DNA of 34,455 bases from NCBI GenBank assembly GCA_910586605.1, contig CAJUJR010000020.1, positions 1 to 34,455 on the forward strand, read 5' to 3'. How positions within the stretch are numbered: the first letter of the stretch is position 1; every line of letters begins with the position of its first letter. Of this stretch, positions 1-8,468 are shown one piece after another. The notes below the pieces were generated by a model that was not told the DNA's origin, made no database searches, and was given only the letters and a program-made list of their open reading frames with translations. The translations under genes were made by a program, and so were the position numbers. This stretch comes from an uncultured Lachnospiraceae bacterium (lineage in GTDB: Bacteria; Bacillota; Clostridia; Lachnospirales; Lachnospiraceae).

Positions 1-1566
1 GAAGATATTTTTTATTTCCTTAAGTCCGGCTACGATTGGCTGTGAATAGTAACTCCGGCTTCCATCCCCATAACTTGTACGGAATGGCGCAAGCGGGATG
101 CCATTTTTCCCAAACAAAGCTATTTCCTGATAATTCGTCCAACAATAACGTGCATATTTCGGCAAATCCACTTCGTCTGATGAAAGGATAATCCTTTCAC
201 CTTCTATTGTAAAATCTGCCGGATAATACTTTTTGTCACTCCCTGCCAGCTCAAACCCCTGTACTTTCCCATCCTGGACAAAGCCGCCATCACAGTGGTC
301 AAAAAGCAACGTCATTTTACCTCCCTCTGCAAAATAATCACGGTATACCGGTCCAAAAGCCTCCTTTTCCCCACAAAGGCAATATACATGGAAAAACGCC
401 TGTAACGCCAGCCTTTTCCCTACAATATCTTTTTTCGTTGGATGGATATTCCCAAACTCTCCCTGCTCCAAGATAACGGCTATCCCTGTATTTTTAATTG
501 TCTGGTACGCCCTCATCTGTGCTTCCCTAATAAGCGGCCAGTTTTTATAATCTACCTCGCCTTCATTCTGGAATACCGGAAGCTGCACAAGCAGGAATGG
601 CAGGGAATCCTCTTTCCAATCCATCCTCCACTGCTTTATCAGTGCAGAAAGCAATTCATAATATACTTCCGGTTTATGGTCATCCTCTTCTCCTTGATAA
701 TACAAAAAGCCCCTTAACGAATATGGGCATACACGGGAAAGCATTACTTCATACAAACCTGACGGGCGGCATTCTGAATACGGACCCATCGACCCCGGAT
801 ATTTATTCTCCCCAAAAAGGCTGATTGCTTCTACCCATGTTGGATGTTCACATGTCTGGTAATAATTTGCTACCTTTCTATCAAACTCTGCCTGATATAC
901 AACATATTCCTCACGCTCCTTGATGTATTCTTCCAAAGTCTGGTTTTCCACTATTTTATCATATTCCTCTATATAGGAAGATATCACCTTATTCTGCTCC
1001 ATCATCTTTCGGCCTGTCCAGCATGATGCCGAAGTCCCGCCCCAATTACAGCCTATAATCCCGACAGCCACGCCAAGCTTTTCAGATACTTCTTTTGCAA
1101 AATAATAAGCTACAGCAGACCATTTTGCTGCTTCCTCTTTCCCTGCGCACTCCCATGTGCTCTTTTCTTCTTCCTCTAAAAGCTCATCACAAAAATAAGC
1201 TACCTTCGGGACATAATAATAGCGGACATTCGATGGCTGTATCCTTTCCAGCTCCTTTTCCCCCTCAAAGCTGTTCTGGAGCTCTAACTCCATATTAGAT
1301 TGGCCGCCGGCAAGCCAGACTTCACCAACCATTACATCCTCAAATGTAACTGTCTCTGTCCCGTCCGTTATTTCCATGCAATATGAGCCTCCTTCTGCCA
1401 TTGGCGGAAGTTCTGCAAAAAATGAACCATCCTTCCCCTCCGCTGTCACGGCACTGCCATTTAGGGAAACTGTAACTTTTTCCTGTCCTGCCTTTCCCCA
1501 TATTGCAATCCTTTTGTTTCTCTGTAAGACCATGTGGTTTGAAAATATTGGCGCTGGTTTTAACGT
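1..1566 (-). CDS. Sialate O-acetylesterase (SGNH family), partial, probable non-AUG or mutated start
   Basis: This open frame runs off the left edge; about 522 codons are visible. It would remove O-acetyl groups from sialic acids or from acetylated glycans. Family landmarks appear in order: GEVWLAGGQSNME with the nucleophile Ser at about residue 90, GCNWGGTSAS, PSGLY, YYQGEED, NIHPTKKDIVG with the His at about 375, then PFRT near the visible end. The residues just before the catalytic His read G-N-I rather than the D-x-I I expect in the family, so activity is uncertain. The reading frame has a stop at 1618-1620 and no ATG, GTG or TTG before the family's usual N-terminus (LKPAPIFSNHMVLQ). The codon where Met is expected (1564-1566) is ACG, directly behind AAAAGGAGGAGTT. 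It is either a rare ACG start or a start-codon mutation. The next ATG would delete the first conserved strand. Confidence 0.85.
28..53 (-). repeat. Dispersed repeat copy (GTTACTATTCACRGYCAAT family) inside the esterase frame
   Basis: Read on the minus strand this is GTTACTATTCACAGCCAAT followed by CGTAGCC. It matches 34402-34427 at 25 of 26 bases, and the likeness continues more weakly for about 25 further bases. Here it lies inside the esterase coding frame, near its visible C-terminus. Confidence 0.65.
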
Positions 1567-1620
1567 AACTCCTCCTTTTGGCGGCAGCGCATCATATGCA
1601 CTGCAGTTATCCTGTGCTTA

Positions 1621-1691
1621 GGAACTGTAAATAAATTATTAACAGTAACATTGTAATACAAATACCGCCAGATAAAAAGAGCCATTTTAAA
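1621..1691. other. Short AT-rich intergenic gap
   Basis: This gap separates the tepA stop from the esterase. It holds a weak ACTGT/ACAGT inverted repeat but no T-run. I see no convincing terminator or promoter, so the esterase may be read through from tepA. Confidence 0.4.
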
Positions 1692-2351
1692 TTATTTTAC
1701 ATTGCCCTGTGAACAATACTTATGGAGAACCTCAAGCGCTTCCCGTATCCCCCCTACTTGCTGGTATAAACCCGCCTTTACCGCCTCTTCCCCTACGAAA
1801 ATCGTCCCTAGGTCACGGCTTAAAATCCCTGGAGCTACCATCCATTCCTGGAGCTGTTCTTTTGATACAGAAGAATGTTTTGCGATAAACTGCGTAATCC
1901 GCTCCTGAATTAAATGAAAATATTCATATGTCTGCGGCGCCCCAAGAACCGGTCCATTCATCCGTACCGGATGGATAATAACTGTCGCGCTTGGCGCAAT
2001 CACTGTATAATCTGCTGCAACAGAAAGCGGGACGCCAATCGAATGGCTGTCCCCAATAACCAGTGCAACCGTCGGTTTACTAAGGGAAGCGATAAACTCT
2101 GCAAGCGCCAGCCCACAAGACACATCGCCTCCCACTGTATTAATCAGAAAAAGCACCCCGTCAATTTCCTCCGTCTCTTCAATCTTCGTTAAAATTGGCA
2201 AAAGATGCTCATATTTTGTTGTTTTTACGCGTTCCTGAGCCGTTTCATGCCCTTCCACTTCCCCAATAATAGAAATCATCCAGATACTGTGCCCCTCCTG
2301 CTTACTTTTCAACACAGTAATCCCATATTCTTTAATATCTTCCTCAACCAT
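1692..2351 (-). CDS. tepA: TepA/ClpP-class serine protease
   Basis: A ClpP-fold cytoplasmic protein of 219 aa, close in sequence to Bacillus subtilis TepA (translocation-enhancing protein). Shared landmarks are KTTKYEH at about 45-49, NTVGGDV (71-77), DSHSIGVP with the likely nucleophile Ser104, IHPVRMNG with the likely catalytic His127, and a C-terminal GLYQQVGGI region. Unlike true ClpP it is not next to a Clp ATPase. The frame could open at a TTG at 2426. I chose the ATG at 2351 because GGAAGGAGC lies about 10 bases upstream and similarity begins just after it. The region upstream is occupied by the palindromic element at 2440-2624, which could influence expression. Substrates in this organism are unknown. 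Confidence 0.85.
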   Translation of the reverse strand: MVEEDIKEYGITVLKSKQEGHSIWMISIIGEVEGHETAQERVKTTKYEHLLPILTKIEETEEIDGVLFLINTVGGDVSCGLALAEFIASLSKPTVALVIGDSHSIGVPLSVAADYTVIAPSATVIIHPVRMNGPVLGAPQTYEYFHLIQERITQFIAKHSSVSKEQLQEWMVAPGILSRDLGTIFVGEEAVKAGLYQQVGGIREALEVLHKYCSQGNVK

Positions 2352-2439
2352 CTGACAACTGCTCCTTCCCATGCTGCTTTTCATTTTAAACATGCTATAA
2401 GAAGTAGTTTGTACAACAGACCCCAAATTATACGCAATC

Positions 2440-2624
2440 GTTACTATTCACGGTCAATTCCTGAAAAGACTGAAATCATTGTGCTTGCAGATATAATTTC
2501 AGTCTTTCCGGGAATTGGCTGTAAAAGCTGTTCTTTTTTCATAAGATAGACAAAGCAGCATAGCAGCGGCCTATGCCGTAGGCAGAGGGTCTATCGCATG
2601 AAAAAGAATGGCCGTGAATAGTAC
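2440..2624. mobile_element. MITE-like palindromic element with terminal inverted repeats
   Basis: A 185-bp noncoding block bounded by GTTACTATTCACGGTCAATT on the left and the inverted form AATGGCCGTGAATAGTAC on the right. Inside are two long hairpins. The first pairs 2455-2476 with 2496-2517 (22 bp, two mismatches). The second pairs 2531-2551 with 2589-2608, with a smaller GCATAG/CTATGC stem at 2558-2576 in its centre. There is no ORF of note. Terminal repeats plus internal palindromes fit a non-autonomous MITE or a structured intergenic repeat. I see no clear target-site duplication. Confidence 0.6.
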
Positions 2625-2652
2625 ACGCAAGAAAAGGATTTCCAAACATGCC

Positions 2653-3144
2653 CTAAAACAGACCATGCAGGCGTTTTACAAGGATTCCCCCTACAAACCC
2701 AATGCAAGCCCCGGCAACACATCCTGCCACCAGCAAAAATGGTAAATAGTACATAAGGAGGCCTGTCTGCAATACAAGCACTGCAACAGCAATCTGCCCA
2801 ATATTATGCGAAACTCCACCGGCAATGCTCACTCCATAGACAGAAAAGACATTGCTCTTTTTTAATAAAAACATTACCAGGAAACTAAAAATCCCTCCAG
2901 CAAGGCTATAGGCCATTGTCGAAAAATTCCCAAAAGTCAGCCCGGTTAACACAATCCGGACAAGCGCAATCCCGAACGCCTCTTTAGCTGTCCCCTCATA
3001 CAGGCAAAGCAGCACCACAATATTGGAAAGGCCAAGCTTAATCCCCGGTATCCCAAAGGAAATTGGCAAAAGCGACTCCACATACCCCAGCACAAATGCA
3101 GCCGCCACAAGCATACCAACCTGTGCTGTTTTCTTTGTCCCCAT
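2653..3144 (-). CDS. Gx transporter family / heptaprenyl diphosphate synthase component I-like membrane protein
   Basis: A 163-aa integral membrane protein with about five hydrophobic segments, Gly-rich throughout. The N-terminal pattern (ESLLPISFGIPGIKLGLSN) and the GGxFSFLVM and GGVSHNIGQI blocks are typical of the family annotated as Gx transporter or Hpre_diP_synt_I, which resembles ECF transporter S-components. The substrate is unknown. Family members often sit near NusG-domain-II or FMN-related genes, which are not seen here. The ATG at 3144 is preceded by GGAAAGGGGGAAAA. It lies 24 bp downstream of the HD-GYP gene and probably shares its transcript. Confidence 0.75.
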   Translation of the reverse strand: MGTKKTAQVGMLVAAAFVLGYVESLLPISFGIPGIKLGLSNIVVLLCLYEGTAKEAFGIALVRIVLTGLTFGNFSTMAYSLAGGIFSFLVMFLLKKSNVFSVYGVSIAGGVSHNIGQIAVAVLVLQTGLLMYYLPFLLVAGCVAGACIGFVGGILVKRLHGLF

Positions 3145-3168
3145 TTTTCCCCCTTTCCCCAGAGTTTT

Positions 3169-5874
3169 TTAATCTGTTTCTTTTTTCTCAAAAATATAAT
3201 TAGAGCACATATAATCCGAAGTATAGAAAAGAAGGCACTTATCGTCAAACGTATGGTAAAATATAATGCGCATCTTCGTAGTCTCGTATGCCATCATCTG
3301 CTCATCTAATATAATAGGCTTCCCATAAGCATTTTCCAGCTTTTCTAACACTGCTTTTGTCCCTGATGGCTCCAACAGGTAAATCCCCATGTTCACAAAA
3401 CCCTTAAAGAAATAATAATAAATGCTATGTACCCCATTCCCTTTGCTGTTCTGCCCAAAAATCAGGCTTTTTGTATTTTTTTCATAAGCCAGTATCATCG
3501 GCTTCTCTTCCAGAAAAACAGAATTATCAAATGTCTCGCCCCAATCATACTGCATAAAGCCATTTTTCCTTAAAAAGTCGATTTCTGACGCCATTTTACT
3601 CGGAATAGGATATTCAATGGAAAGATATTCTTTATATTTCCCATAGAAATCCTGTACGATTTTAACTGCCTTTTCTGTATTTGGATTCCGTTTTTTCCCT
3701 GAAGCCCTTTCATCAACTGGAGGAATCCAGCCTGGCGATGCCATATGTTTGATAAAAACATTGGCAATCTCCGTATCAAACTCCGTGCCCCTTCCCTGGT
3801 AGATAATGGTTAATGCCTTGTCTATTTCCCAAGCATCCTTATATTGCCGTTTACTCGTTAATGCGTCAAAAACATCAGCAATTTTTATAATTTTGGCAAA
3901 AAGATGCAGTTCATCCCCTTTCAGCCCATCCGGGTAACCTTTCCCATCAATCCGCTCATGATGGTGGCGGACGCCGTCAACAATCTCTTCGCTGATTCCT
4001 ACCTCAGACAACATTTCTCCACCTCGGATTGTATGGTATTTCATCTGCTCAAAATCACTTTTTGTATAGACACTTTGCTTGTTTAGCACATAATCTGATA
4101 CGCCAATCTTCCCAATATCATGGAGCAGGGCAGTAAACTCCAAATCAAACTGTTCACTTTTGCTTAAATCCAGCCAAATCCCAATATCTTTAGAAATATT
4201 TGCAACACGTTGTGAATGCCCTGCCGTAACCGGGTCTTTTGCGTCAATTACAGAAATCATCAGCGACAGCATGGAAAAATACATCCGCTGGTGTTCCCCC
4301 CGCTCATGCTGTGCTTTAAAATATATATACATGGAAAAAAGCATCATAGAGATATAAGAAGCCTTTTGCGGCTTTAACTTTTTCTTTAAGCCAATCACTG
4401 TATATGTTGTCAGTTCAGATTCCACATCAAATACCGGAAGAGGCACAAACGCAAGATACTTTTGCCCTGGAAACAGCCCGGAACGCACCTGCATCACCGA
4501 GGTACTGCCTGTATTGTCAGAATCCCCCCAGAATCCTGTTTCTACAAACCGCTTATTCCCATTGTTCTCCAAAGCAAGCTCTTTCAGGAGAAACGATTCT
4601 TTATCCATTACCGGCAAAAGAAGCGCAGCCGAAATATCTTCTTCTATCTCATTTCTGTTCTTCATAAGATACTCTGAATAAGACACAGAATGCTCAATGC
4701 TTACAATAGTTTTTGTAAAACGGATAACAGCGTCAATCGGCAGGTTCTTTGCATCCATCCTGTTTAAAAGCCGTTTCAGGCATAAAAGGACAGCAAACAT
4801 CACAGTAACAACTATCCAAAAATCCATAAGCGGAAGATACAATGTCTTATGCCGCAAAAACAAGAGGTTTGCAAAAAACATAAAAGCCATTTCACACAAA
4901 TACACTATTCCGCTTATCCACACCCGTAAAAAAATCACAGCAAACCCAATAATAAGCGCCCCAAAGACAACCAGGCAAAACCTTGCACGACTCCCCAGGA
5001 AAGGGATGCTTGCTTCATTCTGGATCGTTCCTAAAACATCTATATAATAATCCGCCAGGTCGCGCGTCTGGCTTCCTCCCTCTAGATAATCAGACAAATG
5101 GTTTTTACTTTGTATGAAAATAACAGCATCCTTATATTTCCCAGGCTGGTTATCACGAACTGCTTTCTCATACATATCATCCAACACAGAGTAAGAAACA
5201 TTATATTTGGAAGTTGAATGAAGGCGTACTGCACCATTTTCCATTGCATATAATGTACTCTTTTTCCCTGACTTATCCTCTATATGGTAACACTGCCTTG
5301 CCTTGTCGTACTCTACAGTGCCCCCGCCCATCGTCATTATATAATATGGCAGGAAATGCCTGTCATACTTACCTGCACCAAACACTTCAAAATAGCGTTC
5401 CCCACCATAAAATTTATCAATAAACTTTATCTGCCCGCACTTATCATCTTCATGGTAATAGCTGGTATTCCGGGAATTAAAATGCCAAAAAACATTATCT
5501 GCCTTACGGAATACCGGCAAAAGCCTGCGCTCGTTCGCTGGAAGGGAAAAAAGCTCATTATCCAGCATATAGACCCCTTGCGCCGAAACAAATGTCTTTT
5601 CTAACAGGTAACGAAGTTCCCTGATTTGCTGGCTTATCATCTTACTTTCCTCTATCGTAGTCATAGAATCATCCTGGACAGAAGGGATTGTCACTACATA
5701 TACTTCACTTTGCAAATGAAGTTCAGATTCCTTTCCAACCAATTTAGAAAATATAACTTCTTCTGCTTCTTGCCCCCATGGGCTGCGTAGCCCCAATGCC
5801 AGAAAAATACTGAGAAAAAGGCATATAAAAAGCGCTACGAACATTTTAAATTTACTTTTCAATATTTTTTTCAT
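3169..5874 (-). CDS. Membrane-bound HD-GYP domain protein (putative cyclic-di-GMP phosphodiesterase)
   Basis: A 901-aa signalling protein. It has an N-terminal membrane segment (about 11-28), an extracytoplasmic region to about 295, then three or so membrane segments (about 300-370), a layout like CHASE2 receptors. A cytoplasmic linker of about 150 residues follows. The HD-GYP domain contains GHSQRV, HDIGK with HD at 585-586, HHHERIDGKGYPDG with GYP at 646-648, and DVFDALTSKRQYK. All metal-binding motifs look intact, so c-di-GMP hydrolysis is likely by family. The last 200 residues form an unrecognised C-terminal domain. The ATG at 5874 has GGAG five bases upstream. It is followed closely by the Gx transporter gene. 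The sensed signal is not evident. Confidence 0.88.
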   Translation of the reverse strand: MKKILKSKFKMFVALFICLFLSIFLALGLRSPWGQEAEEVIFSKLVGKESELHLQSEVYVVTIPSVQDDSMTTIEESKMISQQIRELRYLLEKTFVSAQGVYMLDNELFSLPANERRLLPVFRKADNVFWHFNSRNTSYYHEDDKCGQIKFIDKFYGGERYFEVFGAGKYDRHFLPYYIMTMGGGTVEYDKARQCYHIEDKSGKKSTLYAMENGAVRLHSTSKYNVSYSVLDDMYEKAVRDNQPGKYKDAVIFIQSKNHLSDYLEGGSQTRDLADYYIDVLGTIQNEASIPFLGSRARFCLVVFGALIIGFAVIFLRVWISGIVYLCEMAFMFFANLLFLRHKTLYLPLMDFWIVVTVMFAVLLCLKRLLNRMDAKNLPIDAVIRFTKTIVSIEHSVSYSEYLMKNRNEIEEDISAALLLPVMDKESFLLKELALENNGNKRFVETGFWGDSDNTGSTSVMQVRSGLFPGQKYLAFVPLPVFDVESELTTYTVIGLKKKLKPQKASYISMMLFSMYIYFKAQHERGEHQRMYFSMLSLMISVIDAKDPVTAGHSQRVANISKDIGIWLDLSKSEQFDLEFTALLHDIGKIGVSDYVLNKQSVYTKSDFEQMKYHTIRGGEMLSEVGISEEIVDGVRHHHERIDGKGYPDGLKGDELHLFAKIIKIADVFDALTSKRQYKDAWEIDKALTIIYQGRGTEFDTEIANVFIKHMASPGWIPPVDERASGKKRNPNTEKAVKIVQDFYGKYKEYLSIEYPIPSKMASEIDFLRKNGFMQYDWGETFDNSVFLEEKPMILAYEKNTKSLIFGQNSKGNGVHSIYYYFFKGFVNMGIYLLEPSGTKAVLEKLENAYGKPIILDEQMMAYETTKMRIIFYHTFDDKCLLFYTSDYMCSNYIFEKKETD

Positions 5875-5908
5875 TCATTCTCCTTTAGTACATCCGAATT
5901 CCCTGCTG

Positions 5909-5951
5909 GCATCTAAAAATATATTCTATAAAGAACATTTTACAGATGCCA
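5909..5951. promoter_or_regulatory. Inverted repeat upstream of the HD-GYP gene
   Basis: TGGCATCT (from 5909) pairs with AGATGCCA (to 5951) around an AT-rich core containing TATATT-like boxes. This is the probable promoter region of the HD-GYP operon, and the repeat could be an operator. No strong -35 was found, so the call is tentative. Confidence 0.35.
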
Positions 5952-5993
5952 AAAAAGACAGCCCACCTTAATATAATAACATGGTCTGTCTTT
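5951..5993 (-). terminator. Rho-independent terminator of pnp
   Basis: On the minus strand AAAGACAG (5986-5993) pairs with CTGTCTTT (5954-5961), helped by flanking GG/CC pairs, and the stem runs into a T tract (complement of 5951-5956). It lies about 30 bp past the pnp stop. Confidence 0.7.
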
Positions 5994-6022
5994 CCTGAAA
6001 AGCATTTCTTTCAATTCTTTGC

Positions 6023-8110
6023 TTATTTTGCATCCTTTATGCTGAAACTCATCCTGCCCATCTTATCCTTGCCAAGGCAAACCACTTTTACATGGTCGCC
6101 CAATGTCAGCACATCCTCAATACGGTTAATTCTTTCATTTGCAATTTTAGAGATATGAACCATTCCCTCTTTTCCTGGGGCAAATTCAATAAACGCACCA
6201 AATTCTTTAATATTGATCACTGTCCCTTCCAAAATCTGTCCCTCATAAAAATCCGTTGTAATAATTCCAATGAGGCGGACTGCTTCCTGCATTTTCTCCT
6301 GGTCTTCCCCACAGATAGAAACTGCGCCTTCATCCGTAATATCAACCCTTACATTAGTACGCTCAATCAGCGTATTAATTGTTTTCCCACGCTGTCCAAC
6401 TACGTCGCCAATCTTTTGTGGGTCAATCTGCATCTGGATAATTTTAGGGGCATACTTGCCTACCTCTTCCCTTGGCTCACTGATTGCCGGAAGCATAACC
6501 TCATCTAGGATATACATCCTAGCCTCCCTTGTCCGGCGGATTGCTTCCTCCACAATCGGCCTGGTCAGCCCATGGATCTTAATATCCATCTGGATTGCCG
6601 TAATGCCATCTTTTGTACCCGCCACTTTAAAGTCCATATCACCAAAGAAATCTTCCAGGCCCTGGATGTCCGTCAGCACAAGGTAGTCATCGTCTGTTTC
6701 CCCTGTCACAAGCCCACAGGAAATCCCGGCAACCGGCTTCTTTATTGGCACGCCTGCTGCCATCAAAGACATCGTTGATGCGCAGATACTTGCCTGGGAA
6801 GTAGAACCATTTGATTCAAATGTTTCTGATACGGTACGGATTGCATATGGAAATTCCTCTTCACTTGGAAGAACTGGTATCAATGCCCGCTCAGCCAAAG
6901 CGCCATGCCCTATTTCGCGCCTTCCCGGCCCACGGCTTGGCTTCGTCTCCCCAACAGAATAGGAAGGGAAATTGTAATGGTGCATATACCGCTTCGCCGT
7001 TTTATTCACATCCAGGCCGTCCACCTTCTGCTGTTCTGAAAGCGGCGCCAAAGTTGTAATCGTACAAATCTGCGTCTGCCCACGGGTAAACATCGCTGAG
7101 CCATGTACCCTTGGAATCAAATCCACCTCTGCCGCAAGCGGGCGGATTTGTGTAATTTCACGGCCATCTGGACGCTTATGGTCTTTTAAAATCATCTTCC
7201 GGACTGTCTTTTTCTGGTACTGGTAAACAGCCTCATCTAAAATTTCAAGCCAGTCCTCTTTTTCCTCAAATGCCTCTGCAAGTTTTTCTGTCACTTTACG
7301 GACATTTTCCTCCCTTGTCTGCTTGTCATCAGAAAAAACAGCCTCTTCCATTTCAGTAGGAGGGACAATTTCTTTTATGGCCCCAAACATCTCCTCTGGA
7401 ATTGCACAGCTTGTATACTCATGCTTTGGCTTGCCAACCTCTGCAACAATTGTATCAATAAAAGAAATAACAGACTGATTAATCTCATGGCAACGGTAAA
7501 TAGCATCTAACATTTTATCTTCCGGGATTTCATTTGCCCCCGCTTCAATCATAATTACCTTTTCCTTGGTTGATGCAACTGTCAGGCGTAAATCGCCATG
7601 ATCCCACTGTTCCTGGTTCGGGTTTACAACAAACTCGCCATCCACAATCCCCATCTGTGTTGTAGCGCATGGCCCGTCAAACGGAATATCTGATATGCTT
7701 GTTGAAATCGCAGAACCAAGCATGGCAACCAATTCCGGCCTGCATTCTGGGTCCACGGAGAGCACCAGATTATTTAAAGAACAGTCGTTGCGGTAATCTT
7801 TTGGGAACAGCGGACGCATTGGGCGGTCAATCACACGTGCAGTCAAAACTGCGTTCTCAGATGCCTTCCCTTCCCTTTTGTTAAACCCCCCTGGTATTTT
7901 CCCAACCGAATACATCTTTTCCTCAAACTCCACAGAAAGCGGGAAAAAATCAATCCCGTCCCTTGGCTTTTCGGAAGCGGTTGCTGTTGAAAGAACTGTC
8001 GTGTCGCCATAATGCATTAATACAGCGCCATTTGCCTGCTTTGCTACCCGTCCGACATCAATCGTCAATGTTCTGCCTGCAAGCTCCATCGAATATGATT
8101 TGTATGACAT
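6023..8110 (-). CDS. pnp: Polyribonucleotide nucleotidyltransferase (PNPase)
   Basis: A 695-aa phosphorolytic 3'-5' exoribonuclease and degradosome component. Visible domains are RNase PH-like 1 at the N-terminus (SYSMELAGRTLTIDVG, then GFNKREGKASE and IDRPMRPLFP), the helical linker, RNase PH-like 2 (RPDGREITQIRPL, GPGRREIGHG, QGLEDFFGDMDFKVAGT with the metal-binding Asp residues), a KH domain (IGDVVGQRGKTINTL) and a C-terminal S1 domain (KEFGAFIEFAPGKEGMVHISKI). The frame is open upstream to 8263, but the ATG at 8110 has AAAGGAG at the right spacing and matches the family N-terminus. rpsO, its usual neighbour, is not adjacent; instead it has its own promoter and a leader of about 160 bases. 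Confidence 0.98.
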   Translation of the reverse strand: MSYKSYSMELAGRTLTIDVGRVAKQANGAVLMHYGDTTVLSTATASEKPRDGIDFFPLSVEFEEKMYSVGKIPGGFNKREGKASENAVLTARVIDRPMRPLFPKDYRNDCSLNNLVLSVDPECRPELVAMLGSAISTSISDIPFDGPCATTQMGIVDGEFVVNPNQEQWDHGDLRLTVASTKEKVIMIEAGANEIPEDKMLDAIYRCHEINQSVISFIDTIVAEVGKPKHEYTSCAIPEEMFGAIKEIVPPTEMEEAVFSDDKQTREENVRKVTEKLAEAFEEKEDWLEILDEAVYQYQKKTVRKMILKDHKRPDGREITQIRPLAAEVDLIPRVHGSAMFTRGQTQICTITTLAPLSEQQKVDGLDVNKTAKRYMHHYNFPSYSVGETKPSRGPGRREIGHGALAERALIPVLPSEEEFPYAIRTVSETFESNGSTSQASICASTMSLMAAGVPIKKPVAGISCGLVTGETDDDYLVLTDIQGLEDFFGDMDFKVAGTKDGITAIQMDIKIHGLTRPIVEEAIRRTREARMYILDEVMLPAISEPREEVGKYAPKIIQMQIDPQKIGDVVGQRGKTINTLIERTNVRVDITDEGAVSICGEDQEKMQEAVRLIGIITTDFYEGQILEGTVINIKEFGAFIEFAPGKEGMVHISKIANERINRIEDVLTLGDHVKVVCLGKDKMGRMSFSIKDAK

Positions 8111-8274
8111 GAATAACTCCTTTCTAGGGTATTTCCTACCCCTGTGCCTGTACACATTTTTCCCATAGAAATGCAGACATACACCGAAACTACTGAAAAA
8201 ACCACCAGAAACCTTCCTTGCCTGACAGATGGGCTTTTCAGAAGTCCCGGAACGAATCTGCACACTATCTTATT

Positions 8275-8303
8275 AATATACCACGAAACAAATCGCTACG
8301 CAA
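8275..8303 (-). promoter_or_regulatory. Candidate pnp promoter
   Basis: On the minus strand a -35 TTGCGT (8298-8303) and -10 TATATT (8275-8280) are separated by 17 bp. The -10 is near consensus and the -35 weak. A leader of about 160 bases with no ORF of its own follows before the pnp start. PNPase leaders are often autoregulatory, but I could not define a specific structure here. Confidence 0.55.
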
Positions 8304-8330
8304 GTCATAAAAAAATTTTTTACAGGCAGG

Positions 8331-8359
8331 TTTACACCTATTGCATAATTCGCTATAAT
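8331..8359 (+). promoter_or_regulatory. Promoter of the Rpn-family gene
   Basis: TTTACA (8331-8336) and TATAAT (8354-8359) are separated by exactly 17 bp, close to the sigma-A consensus. It is divergent from the pnp promoter, the two -35 boxes being 27 bp apart. It opens a structured leader that begins about 8366. Confidence 0.75.
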
Positions 8360-8368
8360 AAATAGAAA

Positions 8369-8448
8369 AAAGGGTAAAATGCAAACACATATCTTTCACC
8401 CTTTGTGTTTGCGCCTTGAGCGAAAATACACGCATTTTCGCTCAAGGC
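8369..8448 (+). promoter_or_regulatory. Structured leader with three helices, two mutually interlocked
   Basis: AAAGGGT (8369-8375) can pair with ACCCTTT (8398-8404). GCAAACAC (8381-8388) can pair with GTGTTTGC (8405-8412). The two pairings interleave, so they form a pseudoknot or exclude each other. They are followed at once by a perfect 15-bp hairpin, GCCTTGAGCGAAAAT (8413-8427) with its complement at 8434-8448 around a 6-base loop. The hairpin ends 12 bases before the Rpn start codon. There is no T-run, so control of translation is likelier than termination. Confidence 0.6.
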
Positions 8449-8468
8449 TTGGTGCAAATTATGAATGA
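8379..8468 (+). CDS. Putative 29-aa leader peptide overlapping the Rpn-family start
   Basis: The ATG at 8379 follows AAAAGGGT at good spacing and opens a 29-codon frame (MQTHIFHPLCLRLER...) ending TGA at 8466-8468, a few bases past the ATG of the next gene (8461) and in another frame. It crosses all three leader helices, so ribosomes reading it would melt the hairpin and stop next to the downstream start, the classic arrangement for translational coupling. The peptide resembles nothing I recognise; its sequence is partly dictated by the palindrome. It may be only a control element. Confidence 0.45.
   Translation: MQTHIFHPLCLRLERKYTHFRSRLGANYE

Noticed and set aside
442..1621. Several plus-strand ORFs over the first 1.6 kb
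   Set aside because: They oppose the continuous minus-strand esterase frame, which has all family motifs.
6092..7059. Plus-strand ORFs inside pnp
   Set aside because: Shadow frames of a highly conserved gene.
8111..8263. N-terminal extension of PNPase
   Set aside because: The family start and a strong ribosome site are at 8110; the extra frame is leader sequence.
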